Positions 52,171 through 60,977 of a DNA stretch of 64,000 nt are shown piece after piece. The notes below the pieces were generated by a model. The model was given only the letters and a program-made list of their open reading frames with translations, was not told the origin of the DNA and ran no database searches. Both the position numbers and the translations under genes were made by a program. The stretch's first letter is position 1. Each line of letters starts with the position of its first letter. The DNA is from Martinezella lusitana. Lineage in GTDB: Bacteria > Pseudomonadota > Alphaproteobacteria > Rhizobiales > Rhizobiaceae. The stretch covers positions 1-64,000 of the forward strand of contig NZ_JACHBG010000012.1 of NCBI RefSeq assembly GCF_014207095.1, written 5' to 3'.

Positions 52171-52205
52171 ATTTCATTTCCACATCCCGCATTCACGGAG
52201 TTTTC

Positions 52206-53072
52206 ATGTCTGCCCAGACGATCCGCACGGTCTATCTAAACGGTGCCTTTTTGCCCGAAAACGAGGCTCATCTGTCCATTTTCGACCGTGGCTTCCTGTT
52301 CGGCGACGGCATTTATGAGGTGACTGCCGTACTCGACGGTAAGCTGATCGATAGTGCCCTCCATATGGCGCGGCTGGAGCGCAGCGTGGGCGAAATCGGC
52401 GGTCGCTTGCCCATAACGACTGACGAGATCGTCGAGATCGAGAAGTGTCTCGTGGCGGAAAACCAGTTGACCGAGGGGGTCGTCTATCTCCAGTACACGC
52501 GCGGCGCCGAAGACCGTAATTTCTTCTATGCCGAAGACCTGGCGCCGACATTGGTGATCTTCACGCAGGCGAAGACGCTTGAGCACGTCGCTGCCGTCGA
52601 AAAAGGCCTCAAGGTCAAGTCGATGCCGGATCAGCGGTGGGCGCGGCGCGACATCAAAAGCGTCTGCCTGCTGCCGCAGGTCATGGCAAAGCGTGCCGCC
52701 AAGGCCGAAGGCTTCGATGAGGCCTGGCTGGTCGAGAACGGCTTGGTGACGGAAGGTGCGTCCTCGACGGGCTACATCGTCACCCGCGACGGCCGCATCG
52801 TTACGCGCGCGAACAGTCAGGCGACCTTGCCGGGTTGCACGCGGCTCGCCATTCTGGACCTGGCACGCGAAGCGGGGCTGGCACTGGAGGAGCGACCATT
52901 CTCCGTCGATGAGGCAAAGGCTGCCGCCGAAGTCTGGCTGACGAGCGCTTCGAACTTCATCGTCTCCATCACGAACATCGATGGGGCAGCTGTCGGCGAC
53001 GGCACGCCGGGGCCGATGTTCAAGCGCCTGCGCGCGCTTTACATGGAAAATGCGCGTCGCACAGCGGTCTGA
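52206..53072 (+). CDS. dat: D-amino-acid aminotransferase
   Basis: This 288-residue PLP-dependent class-IV transaminase transfers the amino group of D-alanine or other D-amino acids to 2-oxoglutarate. It has the PLP lysine at Lys151 (RRDIKSVCLLPQV), the family signature in FDRGFLFGDGIYEVTAV, TEGASSTGYIV and LPGCTR, plus EVWLTSASNFIVSI. The RGFLFGDG and IKSVNLL-type layout favours Dat over branched-chain enzymes. It lies just after the DmpA-type gene, in the same direction, and is convergent with a LysR gene. It fits removal of released D-amino acids. Confidence 0.88.
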   Translation: MSAQTIRTVYLNGAFLPENEAHLSIFDRGFLFGDGIYEVTAVLDGKLIDSALHMARLERSVGEIGGRLPITTDEIVEIEKCLVAENQLTEGVVYLQYTRGAEDRNFFYAEDLAPTLVIFTQAKTLEHVAAVEKGLKVKSMPDQRWARRDIKSVCLLPQVMAKRAAKAEGFDEAWLVENGLVTEGASSTGYIVTRDGRIVTRANSQATLPGCTRLAILDLAREAGLALEERPFSVDEAKAAAEVWLTSASNFIVSITNIDGAAVGDGTPGPMFKRLRALYMENARRTAV

Positions 53073-53096
53073 TCCGTCGCAACGGGGTACCGATCG

Positions 53097-53981
53097 TCAG
53101 GGCTTGTCCAGCATCGACCAGATGCGCCCGACGATCGGACGGCGGTTCTCACGAGAACGATAGACGCGAATTTCGACGTCGATGTTCCATTCAGGTTCGG
53201 CTGCATAGACCAGCCGGCCGTCTGCCAGCTCTGCTTTGACCAAGCTTTCCGGTATCCAGGCAAGGCCGAAGCCGGCTGCGACCATTCCCTTCAGGCCGAC
53301 CGACATGCTGCCGACATGCACCCGGTTATCCGCCGGCAGCCGCTCGCCGATGGTGCCGGCCACCAGCTGCCCGAAGAAGGATGCCTTCTGATAGCTGACA
53401 TGGCTGAAACCGGGTTCGATGCGATGCAGCGGCGAGCCGTCCGTGCCAGGCGCACTGACAGGCAGGATCTTTTCCTGGCCGAGCGTGTGGTACTCGAATT
53501 GCGGATCGAGCAGCATCGGCACGTGCAGGTGCTGATAGGTAAGAAGAAAATCGCAATCTCCGTCGATGAGCGAATTCAGATTCTCTTCCATGGTGCCGGA
53601 GTCCGCACGCAAATGCGAGACGATCGGCCCGATCCGCGCGTTGAGCCGGCTCAGCCAATCCGGAAAGAAGGTAAAGGACAGGGTATGCAGCGCCGTGAGG
53701 GTGACCGTGCGCGCATCGGTGCCATCCTCATGCTGGAGATTGCGCCGCGCCTGGTAGAGAGCCTGCAGCGTCTGTTCGGCTACCGGCACGAAGCGTTCGC
53801 CGGCCGCAGTCAGGCGCGAGGGATAGGTTGCGCGGTCAATGAGGCTCGTGCCAACCCAGCCCTCGAGCTGCCGGATGCGGCGGCTGAAGGCTGATTGCGT
53901 CACATGGCGCTCGTCGGCCGCCTTCGAAAAATTCAACGTCCGCGCCAGCGCCAGAAAATCTTCAAGCCATTTGACTTCCAC
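53097..53981 (-). CDS. LysR-family transcriptional regulator
   Basis: This 294-residue regulator has the N-terminal helix-turn-helix VKWLEDFLALARTLNFSKAADERHVTQSAFSRRIRQLE and a periplasmic-binding-protein-like effector domain (about 92-290; SVGLKGMVAAGFGLAWIPESLV). The start is GTG, preceded by GGGAG; translation from an upstream ATG would add a non-homologous 23 residues. It sits between dat and the D-aminopeptidase gene, so it is the best candidate for controlling the D-peptide cluster, probably with a D-amino acid or peptide as effector. Confidence 0.9.
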   Translation of the reverse strand: MEVKWLEDFLALARTLNFSKAADERHVTQSAFSRRIRQLEGWVGTSLIDRATYPSRLTAAGERFVPVAEQTLQALYQARRNLQHEDGTDARTVTLTALHTLSFTFFPDWLSRLNARIGPIVSHLRADSGTMEENLNSLIDGDCDFLLTYQHLHVPMLLDPQFEYHTLGQEKILPVSAPGTDGSPLHRIEPGFSHVSYQKASFFGQLVAGTIGERLPADNRVHVGSMSVGLKGMVAAGFGLAWIPESLVKAELADGRLVYAAEPEWNIDVEIRVYRSRENRRPIVGRIWSMLDKP

Positions 53982-54050
53982 TCGAAGCTCCCAAGAGAAA
54001 CCGGCTGTCAAAGCCTGGTTCTCCTTGGCCCGAATGAGCCGGGAATGCAA

Positions 54051-55559
54051 TCACCCGGCGCGACGGTATTCGATCATTCTTGCCCGGGCGAGCACCAATT
54101 CCAGCCGATCCGTCGAGAGGAGATTGATGCACACCCGCTTGGTCCACGGACCATCGACGAGGGTAAAGAGGAAGCGCCCGTTGCCGAGAGCGTGCAGAGG
54201 CATGCGATGGCGCACCGGGCCTATGCCCATGACTACGCGGCCGTTTTCGATCTCGAAGCGAGCTCCCTCGGAAGAGTTCCAGACGCCGGACAGGGATGCC
54301 GGCACCTCTTGTTCGCGGACCGGGTGGAAACGACGCTGCGCATGTCCGACCTCTCCGACAATGTCCTCGCCGTCCATCTTCAGGCGCATCGGTGACGAAG
54401 CCGAGCGAGAGGAAACCCAGGCTCCCTCATCTTCATAAACCGTCTCGTCGGCATCGAGATAGGTCACCGTGCTGCCGGCAACCTTGATCCACCACGGGCC
54501 GCTTTCCGTGACATAGGTGCCATCGCGAAGAGCTTGGGATGGGCGCGGCAGGGTTTCTCCGGTCAAGGCCGCCATGGATTCCAGGGCGATCTTATAGCCA
54601 TTGGTATCCTCGCGATTCGACACCACCACGAAGCCGGTCTTATGGGCGGGGTCGAGCAGGAAGTAGCTCTTGTAGCCGGGATGGGAGCCGCCGTGCCCGA
54701 TGAATGAGCGGTTGCCGAGCAGGCTTTCGCGCAAGCCTAGCCCGTAACCGCTTATCCGGCCATCGGCGAGCGGCCGCGCAGCCGACAATTGCTGCAAAAT
54801 TCCTTCAAACGGTTCCTTGTCGCCGAGGAGGCCGATCAGCCATTTTGCAAGGCTCTCGCCGCTGCCCGTCATGCTGCCGGAGGCGGAGATGTGCAGGCCG
54901 GCGGCCGAAAGCTGCCAGCGCTCTCCGTCTAGCCAATAGCCCGGGACCAGACCGATGACCGGATCGTTCCAGACATCGGGTGCATCGAGTACCGCGCCGG
55001 TCTGTGCGCCGACCTCACGAACGTAATCGCGGAAAAATACGCCCCGTCGTTCGAGTGCTGCTTCCACGAGACGATAGCCCGTATTGGAATAGGAAATCTC
55101 GGTGCCGGCCTCGTAATTCAACCGCGTCTGGCGTGCGAGAAAATCGAGCAGCGGGCCAGCCTTGGTCTCTGTATAGACAGACAGTCCGAGCAGCGACAGG
55201 CATTCGCGTGTATCGGGCAGGCCGCCGCTCATGTCGAGAGCCCGGCCGACGGTGACATCGCGAAGAGGCGCCTGCAGTTCGGGCAGATGCTTGCCTAGAG
55301 GGTCGTCAAGACCGATCTTGTCGGAGTGCGCGAGTACCAGCGCACAAAAGGCATGCTTCGTCACCGAGGCGTAGCGAATGACGCTTGCTGCGGTGAAAGG
55401 CGCAAGCGTCGACAGGCTTTCGACGCCGCCGGCTTCGGCAAAGCGGATACCATTTTCATCGAAGCCGATGACAGCGCCGCCCGGCTCACCCTTGCTCCAG
55501 CTCTGCGCGAATTGAGCAGCGCATTCCCGCGCCGCCTTCCAGTTTACCGTTTCAGACAT
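54051..55559 (-). CDS. D-aminopeptidase, serine hydrolase family S12
   Basis: This 502-residue protein has the three penicillin-binding-type motifs in order: Ser65-x-x-Lys68 (YASVTKHAF), Tyr157-Ser-Asn159 (SYSNTGY) and His289-Gly-Gly (FIGHGGSHPGYK). After the catalytic domain (about 20-330) come two C-terminal beta-barrel domains, as in the Ochrobactrum D-aminopeptidase (EC 3.4.11.19), which releases N-terminal D-amino acids; the length is close to that enzyme (about 520). No signal peptide is visible, so it is likely cytoplasmic. It lies downstream of the second ABC importer on the same strand, separated by a strong hairpin. Confidence 0.88.
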   Translation of the reverse strand: MSETVNWKAARECAAQFAQSWSKGEPGGAVIGFDENGIRFAEAGGVESLSTLAPFTAASVIRYASVTKHAFCALVLAHSDKIGLDDPLGKHLPELQAPLRDVTVGRALDMSGGLPDTRECLSLLGLSVYTETKAGPLLDFLARQTRLNYEAGTEISYSNTGYRLVEAALERRGVFFRDYVREVGAQTGAVLDAPDVWNDPVIGLVPGYWLDGERWQLSAAGLHISASGSMTGSGESLAKWLIGLLGDKEPFEGILQQLSAARPLADGRISGYGLGLRESLLGNRSFIGHGGSHPGYKSYFLLDPAHKTGFVVVSNREDTNGYKIALESMAALTGETLPRPSQALRDGTYVTESGPWWIKVAGSTVTYLDADETVYEDEGAWVSSRSASSPMRLKMDGEDIVGEVGHAQRRFHPVREQEVPASLSGVWNSSEGARFEIENGRVVMGIGPVRHRMPLHALGNGRFLFTLVDGPWTKRVCINLLSTDRLELVLARARMIEYRRAG

Positions 55560-55636
55560 GCATGCCTCGTAAATGCGGACTACAGCGCCGCGCGTCATAC
55601 TTGACGCGCAAAGGTCGCTTTAGCATTTCAAAATTT

Positions 55637-55680
55637 CTTCATAACTCCTTAGATCGATTTCGATTTAAGGAGTTATGAAG
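55637..55680. repeat. Perfect 15-bp (20-bp with one G-T) hairpin over the end of the ABC ATPase gene
   Basis: The arms CTTCATAACTCCTTA (55637-55651) and TAAGGAGTTATGAAG (55666-55680) are exact reverse complements, and the stem extends inward five more pairs, one of them G-T, to a four-base loop. On the minus strand it includes the last four codons and stop of the ABC ATPase gene, and then AAATTTTG. It may be a terminator or a stability element. The second arm also reads as a ribosome site with ATG (TAAGGAG-TT-ATG), so it may sequester a translation start. Confidence 0.75.
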
Positions 55681-56438
55681 TGGGCCGGTTCCGCTTCTTC
55701 GAACTCGACGCTCAGGCGGCGCAGTTCCCGTGTGTGAGGGTGGGTTACGTTGCCGCGCCGCAGATCGTCGGACGTAAGCTGCTCAACCATCTGGCCATCG
55801 ATCATGACCCCGACCCGTGTGCAGAGATGCGCGATCACGCCGAGATTGTGGCTGACCATTACATAGGTGAGCTTCCGCTCCTTACGCAGGTCGGAGAGCA
55901 GATTGAGAATCTCGGCCTGGACGGAGACGTCGAGCGCACTCGTCGGCTCGTCGAGCAGCAAGATCTTCGGTTCCGCTATCAGCGCACGCGCGATGGCGAC
56001 ACGCTGCCGCTGGCCGCCCGAGAGCTGGTGCGGATAGCGGAAGCGGGCGCTTTGGGGCAGGGCGACATCGGAGAGCGCTGACGCGATACGCCGATCGATG
56101 TCGCCCATGCGGTGAACGAGCGGCAGCTCGCTCAGGATTCGGTCTATGGTCTGGCGCGGATGCAGCGAACCATAAGGGTCCTGGAAGACCATCTGTACCT
56201 TGCGGAAGAAATCCGGTGTGCGATGCTGCGACGCGGCTTCTCCGTTGAAGACGATGCGCCCCGCCCAGCTTGTATTCAGGCCGGCCATGGCGCGCAGCAC
56301 GGTCGATTTGCCCGAGCCGGATTCGCCGACGATGCCGAAGCTGCCGCCTTCCTCTACCTGGAAGGAGACGCCCTTGACGACTTCGCGCTCGCCGAAGCGG
56401 ATCCGCAGATTATCGATCTCTATCGTCATTTCAGCCAC
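55665..56438 (-). CDS. ABC ATP-binding protein, DppF/OppF type (D-peptide importer)
   Basis: This 257-residue ATPase has Walker A GESGSGKST, Q-loop MVFQDPYGSLHPRQ, signature LSGGQRQRVAIARALI, Walker B ILLLDEPTSALDVS and H-loop VMVSHNLGVIAHL. It is shorter than typical OppF (about 320), ending soon after VEQLTSDDLRRGNVTHPHTRELRRL. It overlaps the preceding ATPase gene by 13 bases. The gene end lies within a strong hairpin. It is the last gene of the five-gene importer operon. Confidence 0.92.
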   Translation of the reverse strand: MAEMTIEIDNLRIRFGEREVVKGVSFQVEEGGSFGIVGESGSGKSTVLRAMAGLNTSWAGRIVFNGEAASQHRTPDFFRKVQMVFQDPYGSLHPRQTIDRILSELPLVHRMGDIDRRIASALSDVALPQSARFRYPHQLSGGQRQRVAIARALIAEPKILLLDEPTSALDVSVQAEILNLLSDLRKERKLTYVMVSHNLGVIAHLCTRVGVMIDGQMVEQLTSDDLRRGNVTHPHTRELRRLSVEFEEAEPAHFITP

Positions 56439-57253
56439 TCCGGGTCACGCTCGAGAATGGGCAGCCGTTCCTTCGGATGCGTAAGCGAAGGAATGCAGTT
56501 CAGCAGACCGCGCGTATAGGGATGGGCGGCGGAAAGCAACTCGGAAGCCTTGATCTCCTCCATCACGCGCCCGGAATACATGACTGCAACGCGGTCGCAG
56601 AAATGCGAGACGAGCGGCAGGTCATGGCTGATGAGCAGCAGCCCCATGGAGCGCTCGGAGACCAGCTCCTCGATCAGCCGCAGGATTTCGGCCTGCACGG
56701 TCGCATCGAGCGCACTTGTCGGTTCGTCCGCGATGAGCAGTTCGGGGTCCGGCGCCAGCATCATGGCGATCATCACGCGCTGGCCCATACCGCCTGAGAC
56801 CTCATGCGGATAGGAGGCAGCGACGGCCTTCGGATTGCGGATCTTGACCTGCTCGAGCAGATTGGCTGCGGCCTCCGCTGCCTCGCGGCGGCTTCCGCCC
56901 TTATGGGTCCGCCAAGCCTCGGCAACCTGATTGCCGATGGTCTTGACGGGATTCAGGGAGTATTTCGGATCCTGCAGAATGAAACCTGCCCGCTTGCCGC
57001 GAATGGTGCGCATCTGCTTTTCGCTGGCGGACAGGATATCGATGCCGTCGAAGGCAAGCTTGTCGGCTTCGATACGGGTCTGTCTTGGCAAAAGCTTCAT
57101 CAATGCGCGTGCCGTCAGGCTCTTGCCGGAACCGCTCTCGCCGACGATGCCGAGCTTCTCGGCACCGAGGCGCAGAGAAACGCCCTTGACCGCAGGAGCA
57201 AAGCCGGTGCGCGTCTTGAAGCCGATGCGCAGATTGTCGATCTCGACCAGCAT
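56426..57253 (-). CDS. ABC ATP-binding protein, DppD/OppD type (D-peptide importer)
   Basis: This 275-residue ATPase has Walker A GESGSGKSL, Q-loop ILQDPKYSLNPVK, signature VSGGMGQRVMIAMMLAPDP, Walker B LLIADEPTSALDAT and H-loop LLISHDLPLV. In the signature QR is preceded by GGM-G, as in OppD-type proteins. It begins three bases after the permease stop, with GGGGA as ribosome site. It drives the importer with its DppF-type partner. Confidence 0.92.
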   Translation of the reverse strand: MLVEIDNLRIGFKTRTGFAPAVKGVSLRLGAEKLGIVGESGSGKSLTARALMKLLPRQTRIEADKLAFDGIDILSASEKQMRTIRGKRAGFILQDPKYSLNPVKTIGNQVAEAWRTHKGGSRREAAEAAANLLEQVKIRNPKAVAASYPHEVSGGMGQRVMIAMMLAPDPELLIADEPTSALDATVQAEILRLIEELVSERSMGLLLISHDLPLVSHFCDRVAVMYSGRVMEEIKASELLSAAHPYTRGLLNCIPSLTHPKERLPILERDPEWLK

Positions 57254-57256
57254 GGA

Positions 57257-58159
57257 TCAGTTCCCCTTCGGATCGAGCACGTCGCGCAGCGCATCGCCCA
57301 GGAAATTGAAGGCGAGCGAGACGAGGAAGATGGCGATGCCGGGGATCGTTGCGACCCACCATTGTTCGAAGATGAAGCGTTTCGCCGTTGCGATCATCGC
57401 GCCCCATTCCGGCGAAGGCGGCTGTGCGCCCATGCCGAGGAAGCCGAGGCTTGCCGCAGTGATGATGATGGAGCTCATATCGAGCGTGACGCGAACGATG
57501 AGGCTCGGCAGGCAGAGCGGGGCGATATGGCGCATGATGATGCGCCAGGAAGAGGCGCCCGTCAGGCGATAGGCGGCGATAAAATCGGCGCCACGCACGG
57601 TCATCGTTTCGGCACGCGCCAGCCGCGCATAAGGAGGCCAGGCGGTGAGCGCGATCGCAAGAATGGCGCTCTCGACGCCTGGTTTCAGCGCCGCCACGAA
57701 GGCAAGCGCCAGCACGAGGCGAGGAAAGGCAAGAAAGATGTCGGTGAGGCGCATCAGCGCGGTATCGACCATGCCGCCGAAATAGCCGGCGATGCAGCCG
57801 ATGGCGAGACCTATCGGCGCGACGAGCACGACGACGGCAATGACCATGCCGAGGGTCACGCGACCACCATAGAGAAGACGGGAATAGATGTCGCGGCCGA
57901 GTTCGTCGGTGCCGAGCCAATGGGCAGCGCTTGGACGCGCAAGACGGTTCGCCAGATCCTGCGTCGCCGGATCATGGGTTGCAAGCCAGGGCGCGAAAAG
58001 CGCAAGCAGGATGAACAGCGTGATGATCGAAAGACCGATCATCCCAAGGGCATTGCCCTTCAAACCGAGCCAGATGCGATAGCGATCGCCCCAGGCGGCC
58101 TGACGTCGGGAAGCGGGGGACTCGTCGAGAGCCCAATTGCGAAAAGTTGCAAGCATCAT
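57257..58159 (-). CDS. ABC permease, DppC/OppC type (D-peptide importer)
   Basis: This 300-residue permease starts with a cytosolic stretch, then a span (MIGLSIITLFILLALFAPWLA), the LGTDELGRDIYSRLLYGG segment typical of DppC, five further spans and the EAA loop (RGADFIAAYRLTGASSWRIIMRHIAP). It overlaps the preceding permease in ATGA. It ends LRDVLDPKGN, the standard DppC C-terminus. Confidence 0.93.
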   Translation of the reverse strand: MMLATFRNWALDESPASRRQAAWGDRYRIWLGLKGNALGMIGLSIITLFILLALFAPWLATHDPATQDLANRLARPSAAHWLGTDELGRDIYSRLLYGGRVTLGMVIAVVVLVAPIGLAIGCIAGYFGGMVDTALMRLTDIFLAFPRLVLALAFVAALKPGVESAILAIALTAWPPYARLARAETMTVRGADFIAAYRLTGASSWRIIMRHIAPLCLPSLIVRVTLDMSSIIITAASLGFLGMGAQPPSPEWGAMIATAKRFIFEQWWVATIPGIAIFLVSLAFNFLGDALRDVLDPKGN

Positions 58160-59169
58160 CGCACCCTCGGATCCAGCAGGCGATAGAAGAGATCGGCGAC
58201 GAGGTTCAACCCTACATAAATGATGCCGATCAAAAGCGTGGTGCCGATAACCGGGTTCATATCGCCGTTCATGAGCGAGTTGGTCAGGTACTGGCCGATG
58301 CCGGGCCAGGAAAAGACCGTTTCGGTGACGACGGCGCCTTCGAGCAGTCCGGCATAGGTCAGCGCCAGCACCGTTACCAGCTGCACGGCAACCGTCGGGA
58401 AAGCATGCCCCCAGATGACGCGGCTGAGGGACAGACCCTTGGCGCGCGCGGTGATGACAAACTCGCCTTTTAGCGCGTCGATCATGAAGGCGCGCGTCAT
58501 GCGGGCTATGTAGGCCATGCTGAAATAGGCAAGGATGCAGACCGGCTGCGCCATATGGGCGAGCGCATCCCAGAAAGCGTCCAGATCGCCGGCAAGCAAG
58601 GTGTCGACGGAAAGCAACCCGGTGATCGGTGTGATCATGCCGTCATAGATGATATCCTGCCGTCCCGGGCCAGGCGCGATGCCGAGCGCCGAATAGAAGA
58701 CCAACAGCGAAATGAGGGACAGCATGAAAACCGGAATGGAATGGCCGGCCAGGCACACGACGCGGATCGCCTGATCGGTGATCGTTCCCTGCCTGACGGC
58801 AGCCCAGACGCCGAGCGGAATGCCAATGATGGCGGCAAGGATAAGGGCCGCGGTCGCGAGCTCGAATGTCGCTGGAAAGAAGCGGGCAATATCCTGCGCG
58901 ACCGGATTCTTCGTCAGCACGGACATGCCGAGATCGCCATGCAGAAGCTGGCTCAGATAATGCAGGAACTGCACAGGGAGGGGCTGATCGAGGCCCATTT
59001 CCGCCCGCACGCGTGTGACCACCGCCTCGGGTGCATTGTCGCCGACAGCGGCAATGACCGGATCGACCGGCATGACGCGGCCGATCAGGAAGGTGACGAT
59101 CGACAATCCGAGCAGCGTCAGGATGACGCTGCTCAGAATGGCGGAGAAAGATCTGATCCGACGGGTCAA
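58156..59169 (-). CDS. ABC permease, DppB/OppB type (D-peptide importer)
   Basis: This 337-residue permease begins with RIRSFSAILSSVILTLLGLSIVTFLIGRVMP, carries GLDQPLPVQFLHYL in the first loop, and has the EAA loop KGEFVITARAKGLSLSRVIWGHAFP and VFSWPGIGQY near the end. The best start is a TTG that overlaps the stop of the binding-protein gene (TTGA), with AGGAGA upstream; the longer frame from an earlier ATG runs into the binding-protein gene. This and the ATGA junction downstream suggest translational coupling along the operon. Confidence 0.9.
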   Translation of the reverse strand: MTRRIRSFSAILSSVILTLLGLSIVTFLIGRVMPVDPVIAAVGDNAPEAVVTRVRAEMGLDQPLPVQFLHYLSQLLHGDLGMSVLTKNPVAQDIARFFPATFELATAALILAAIIGIPLGVWAAVRQGTITDQAIRVVCLAGHSIPVFMLSLISLLVFYSALGIAPGPGRQDIIYDGMITPITGLLSVDTLLAGDLDAFWDALAHMAQPVCILAYFSMAYIARMTRAFMIDALKGEFVITARAKGLSLSRVIWGHAFPTVAVQLVTVLALTYAGLLEGAVVTETVFSWPGIGQYLTNSLMNGDMNPVIGTTLLIGIIYVGLNLVADLFYRLLDPRVR

Positions 59170-60764
59170 GCCTTGCTGGTCTCCTGATAGGAATTGGCTT
59201 CCGAAAGGGCGCCAAGCCGGAAGCCGGACACGGCCTTGCGGCAAGCTGCAGTCTTCACCGTCTGGAACATGAAGGCGAAGGGGCTGTTCTGCATGTGCTC
59301 GCGCTGCAACTCTTCATAAAGAGCGATACGCTTGGCCGGATCCTTCTCATCGCGGGCGGCTTCTGCCTTGGCGGCGAAGTCGTCGTTCTTGAAGCGTGAG
59401 CGCCACAGGAACGGCTTACTCTTGGCGTCGTCGGAATTGTCCTTGTTGATGGTGAAGACTTCGCCGTTGGAGTTCGGATCGAAGTAGTCCGTACCCCAAG
59501 CGGAAAGCGCCATCTCGTGCTGGCGCGCACGCATCTTGGTCAAAACCTGGCGGTTTTCGGCAGATTGCAGCTTCACGCGAATGCCGATTTCGGCGAGGTT
59601 GGCCTGGATGGCCTGTGCCAGATCCGGATAGGGCTGGGCGGCATAATGGTCCATAGTCACTTCGAAACCGTCGGCAAGCCCGGCTTCGGCCATCAGAGCC
59701 TTCGCCTTCGCAATATCCTTCTGGAAGGGCGTGTCGCTGATTGCCGAAGGGAAACCTTCCGGCTCGAAGCTCTGGTGGATCGTGTGGGTCAGCGGCACGA
59801 TGTTCTCATGCATGCCCTTGTAGTCGAGCGCCCACTTTACCGCCTGCCAGACCTGCGGCTTGGCCAGATTGGCAACACCCTGATTGAGCGAGATCACCAC
59901 CAGTCCGGCGATGCTCTTCCTGACCAGCGTGAAATCCGGATCGTTCTGGATGGTGCGCAGCTGCTCCGAAGTCAGATCACGGGCGATATCGACATCGCCC
60001 TTCTTCAGCATCAGGAGCTGCGAAGCCGGATCGGTGACATGGCGCAGGATGACGCGCTTCAGATTGCCCTTGTAGGGGCCGTGCGGATTGACCGTGAGCG
60101 ATATGGCTTCGCTCGCCTTCCAGGACTGAAGCTGGAAGCTGCCGGAGCCGGCGCTGTTCTTCTGCAGCCAGGCATTGCCCATGTCGCCGTTCACTTCGTT
60201 GGCGAGCGCGACCTTCTTTTCGACCACGGCGGCGATATTGGCCGAGAGGCAGTAGAGCAGGAAGGCGATCGCGGTCGGCTTTTCGGTCGTGAGCGTCAGC
60301 GTGTCGGCATCGGTTGCGACGATGCGGCTTTCCACATTCTCGGCGGTGAAGCCGAACTGATTGATGATGAACGCAGCGCCCTTGTTCATCTTGATCGCGC
60401 GGTGCAGCGAGAAGGCGACGTCTTCGGTCGTGACGGGAGAGCCGCTTGCGAAGCTTGCCTTGGCAAGCTTGAAGGTGAAGACCTTGCTGTCGGCATCGGC
60501 AGCCCAAGATGCGGCGAGCACCGGATCGACCTTGGAGGGATCATCGGTGTTGGGGCGGACCAGCTTCTGATACATGTTGCTGATGACTTCGCCGCCCACA
60601 GCTTCGAAGCTCTCGTGCGGATCGAGGCTCGTCATGTTGTCGAGCTGCTGAGCAACGACAAGTACGTCTTTTGGCGTTGCGGCAAATGCCGATTCTGCAA
60701 GATCGAGATAGGACAGGAAGGGCAGCGTACCGCTGCCGATGAGAAACTGGCGTCTGGAAACCAT
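59166..60764 (-). CDS. ABC substrate-binding protein, family 5, with Tat signal
   Basis: This 532-residue receptor of the second importer starts MVSRRQFLIGSGTLPFLSYL, a twin-arginine (SRRQFL) signal, with likely cleavage after residue 28 (SAFA-AT). The mature protein has the family-5 fold: DNMTSLDPHESFEAVGGEV, NMYQKLVRPN, FKLAKASFASGSPVTTEDV and VWQAVKWALDYKGM. Tat export means folding in the cytoplasm first. With the linked peptidases, the likely ligands are short peptides with D-amino acids. It is divergent from the dipeptidase gene. Confidence 0.88.
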   Translation of the reverse strand: MVSRRQFLIGSGTLPFLSYLDLAESAFAATPKDVLVVAQQLDNMTSLDPHESFEAVGGEVISNMYQKLVRPNTDDPSKVDPVLAASWAADADSKVFTFKLAKASFASGSPVTTEDVAFSLHRAIKMNKGAAFIINQFGFTAENVESRIVATDADTLTLTTEKPTAIAFLLYCLSANIAAVVEKKVALANEVNGDMGNAWLQKNSAGSGSFQLQSWKASEAISLTVNPHGPYKGNLKRVILRHVTDPASQLLMLKKGDVDIARDLTSEQLRTIQNDPDFTLVRKSIAGLVVISLNQGVANLAKPQVWQAVKWALDYKGMHENIVPLTHTIHQSFEPEGFPSAISDTPFQKDIAKAKALMAEAGLADGFEVTMDHYAAQPYPDLAQAIQANLAEIGIRVKLQSAENRQVLTKMRARQHEMALSAWGTDYFDPNSNGEVFTINKDNSDDAKSKPFLWRSRFKNDDFAAKAEAARDEKDPAKRIALYEELQREHMQNSPFAFMFQTVKTAACRKAVSGFRLGALSEANSYQETSKA

Positions 60765-60977
60765 GCGAAATCCCCTTTCACTCTCGCGGCAAAGGCTCGG
60801 TGGCAAGCAGACGGGGCTTGGCACGGCTTGGCCGCTATCGTATTTTCGCCCGGTTCTTTAACAGCGCCTATTGCGAGCGCCTAATTCCGTTTTTCGCAGA
60901 GCCTATGCGCGGTTTGCATTTGCTCGACCGAGTAAGCTTGCCTAGGCAGGTATCAATGACAATTTTTGGATTGAGAC

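Noticed and set aside
56804..58186. A 460-codon plus-strand open frame antisense to ABC permease and ATPase genes
   Set aside because: Composition is charged and repetitive with no hydrophobic core; the ABC motifs are on the opposite strand.
60818..60833. A sigma-54-like TTGGCAC...GGC sequence before the M19 dipeptidase gene
   Set aside because: The GG and GC doublets are nine bases apart, not ten, and the -12 element reads TTGGCC, not TTGCA/T. There is no linked activator gene.
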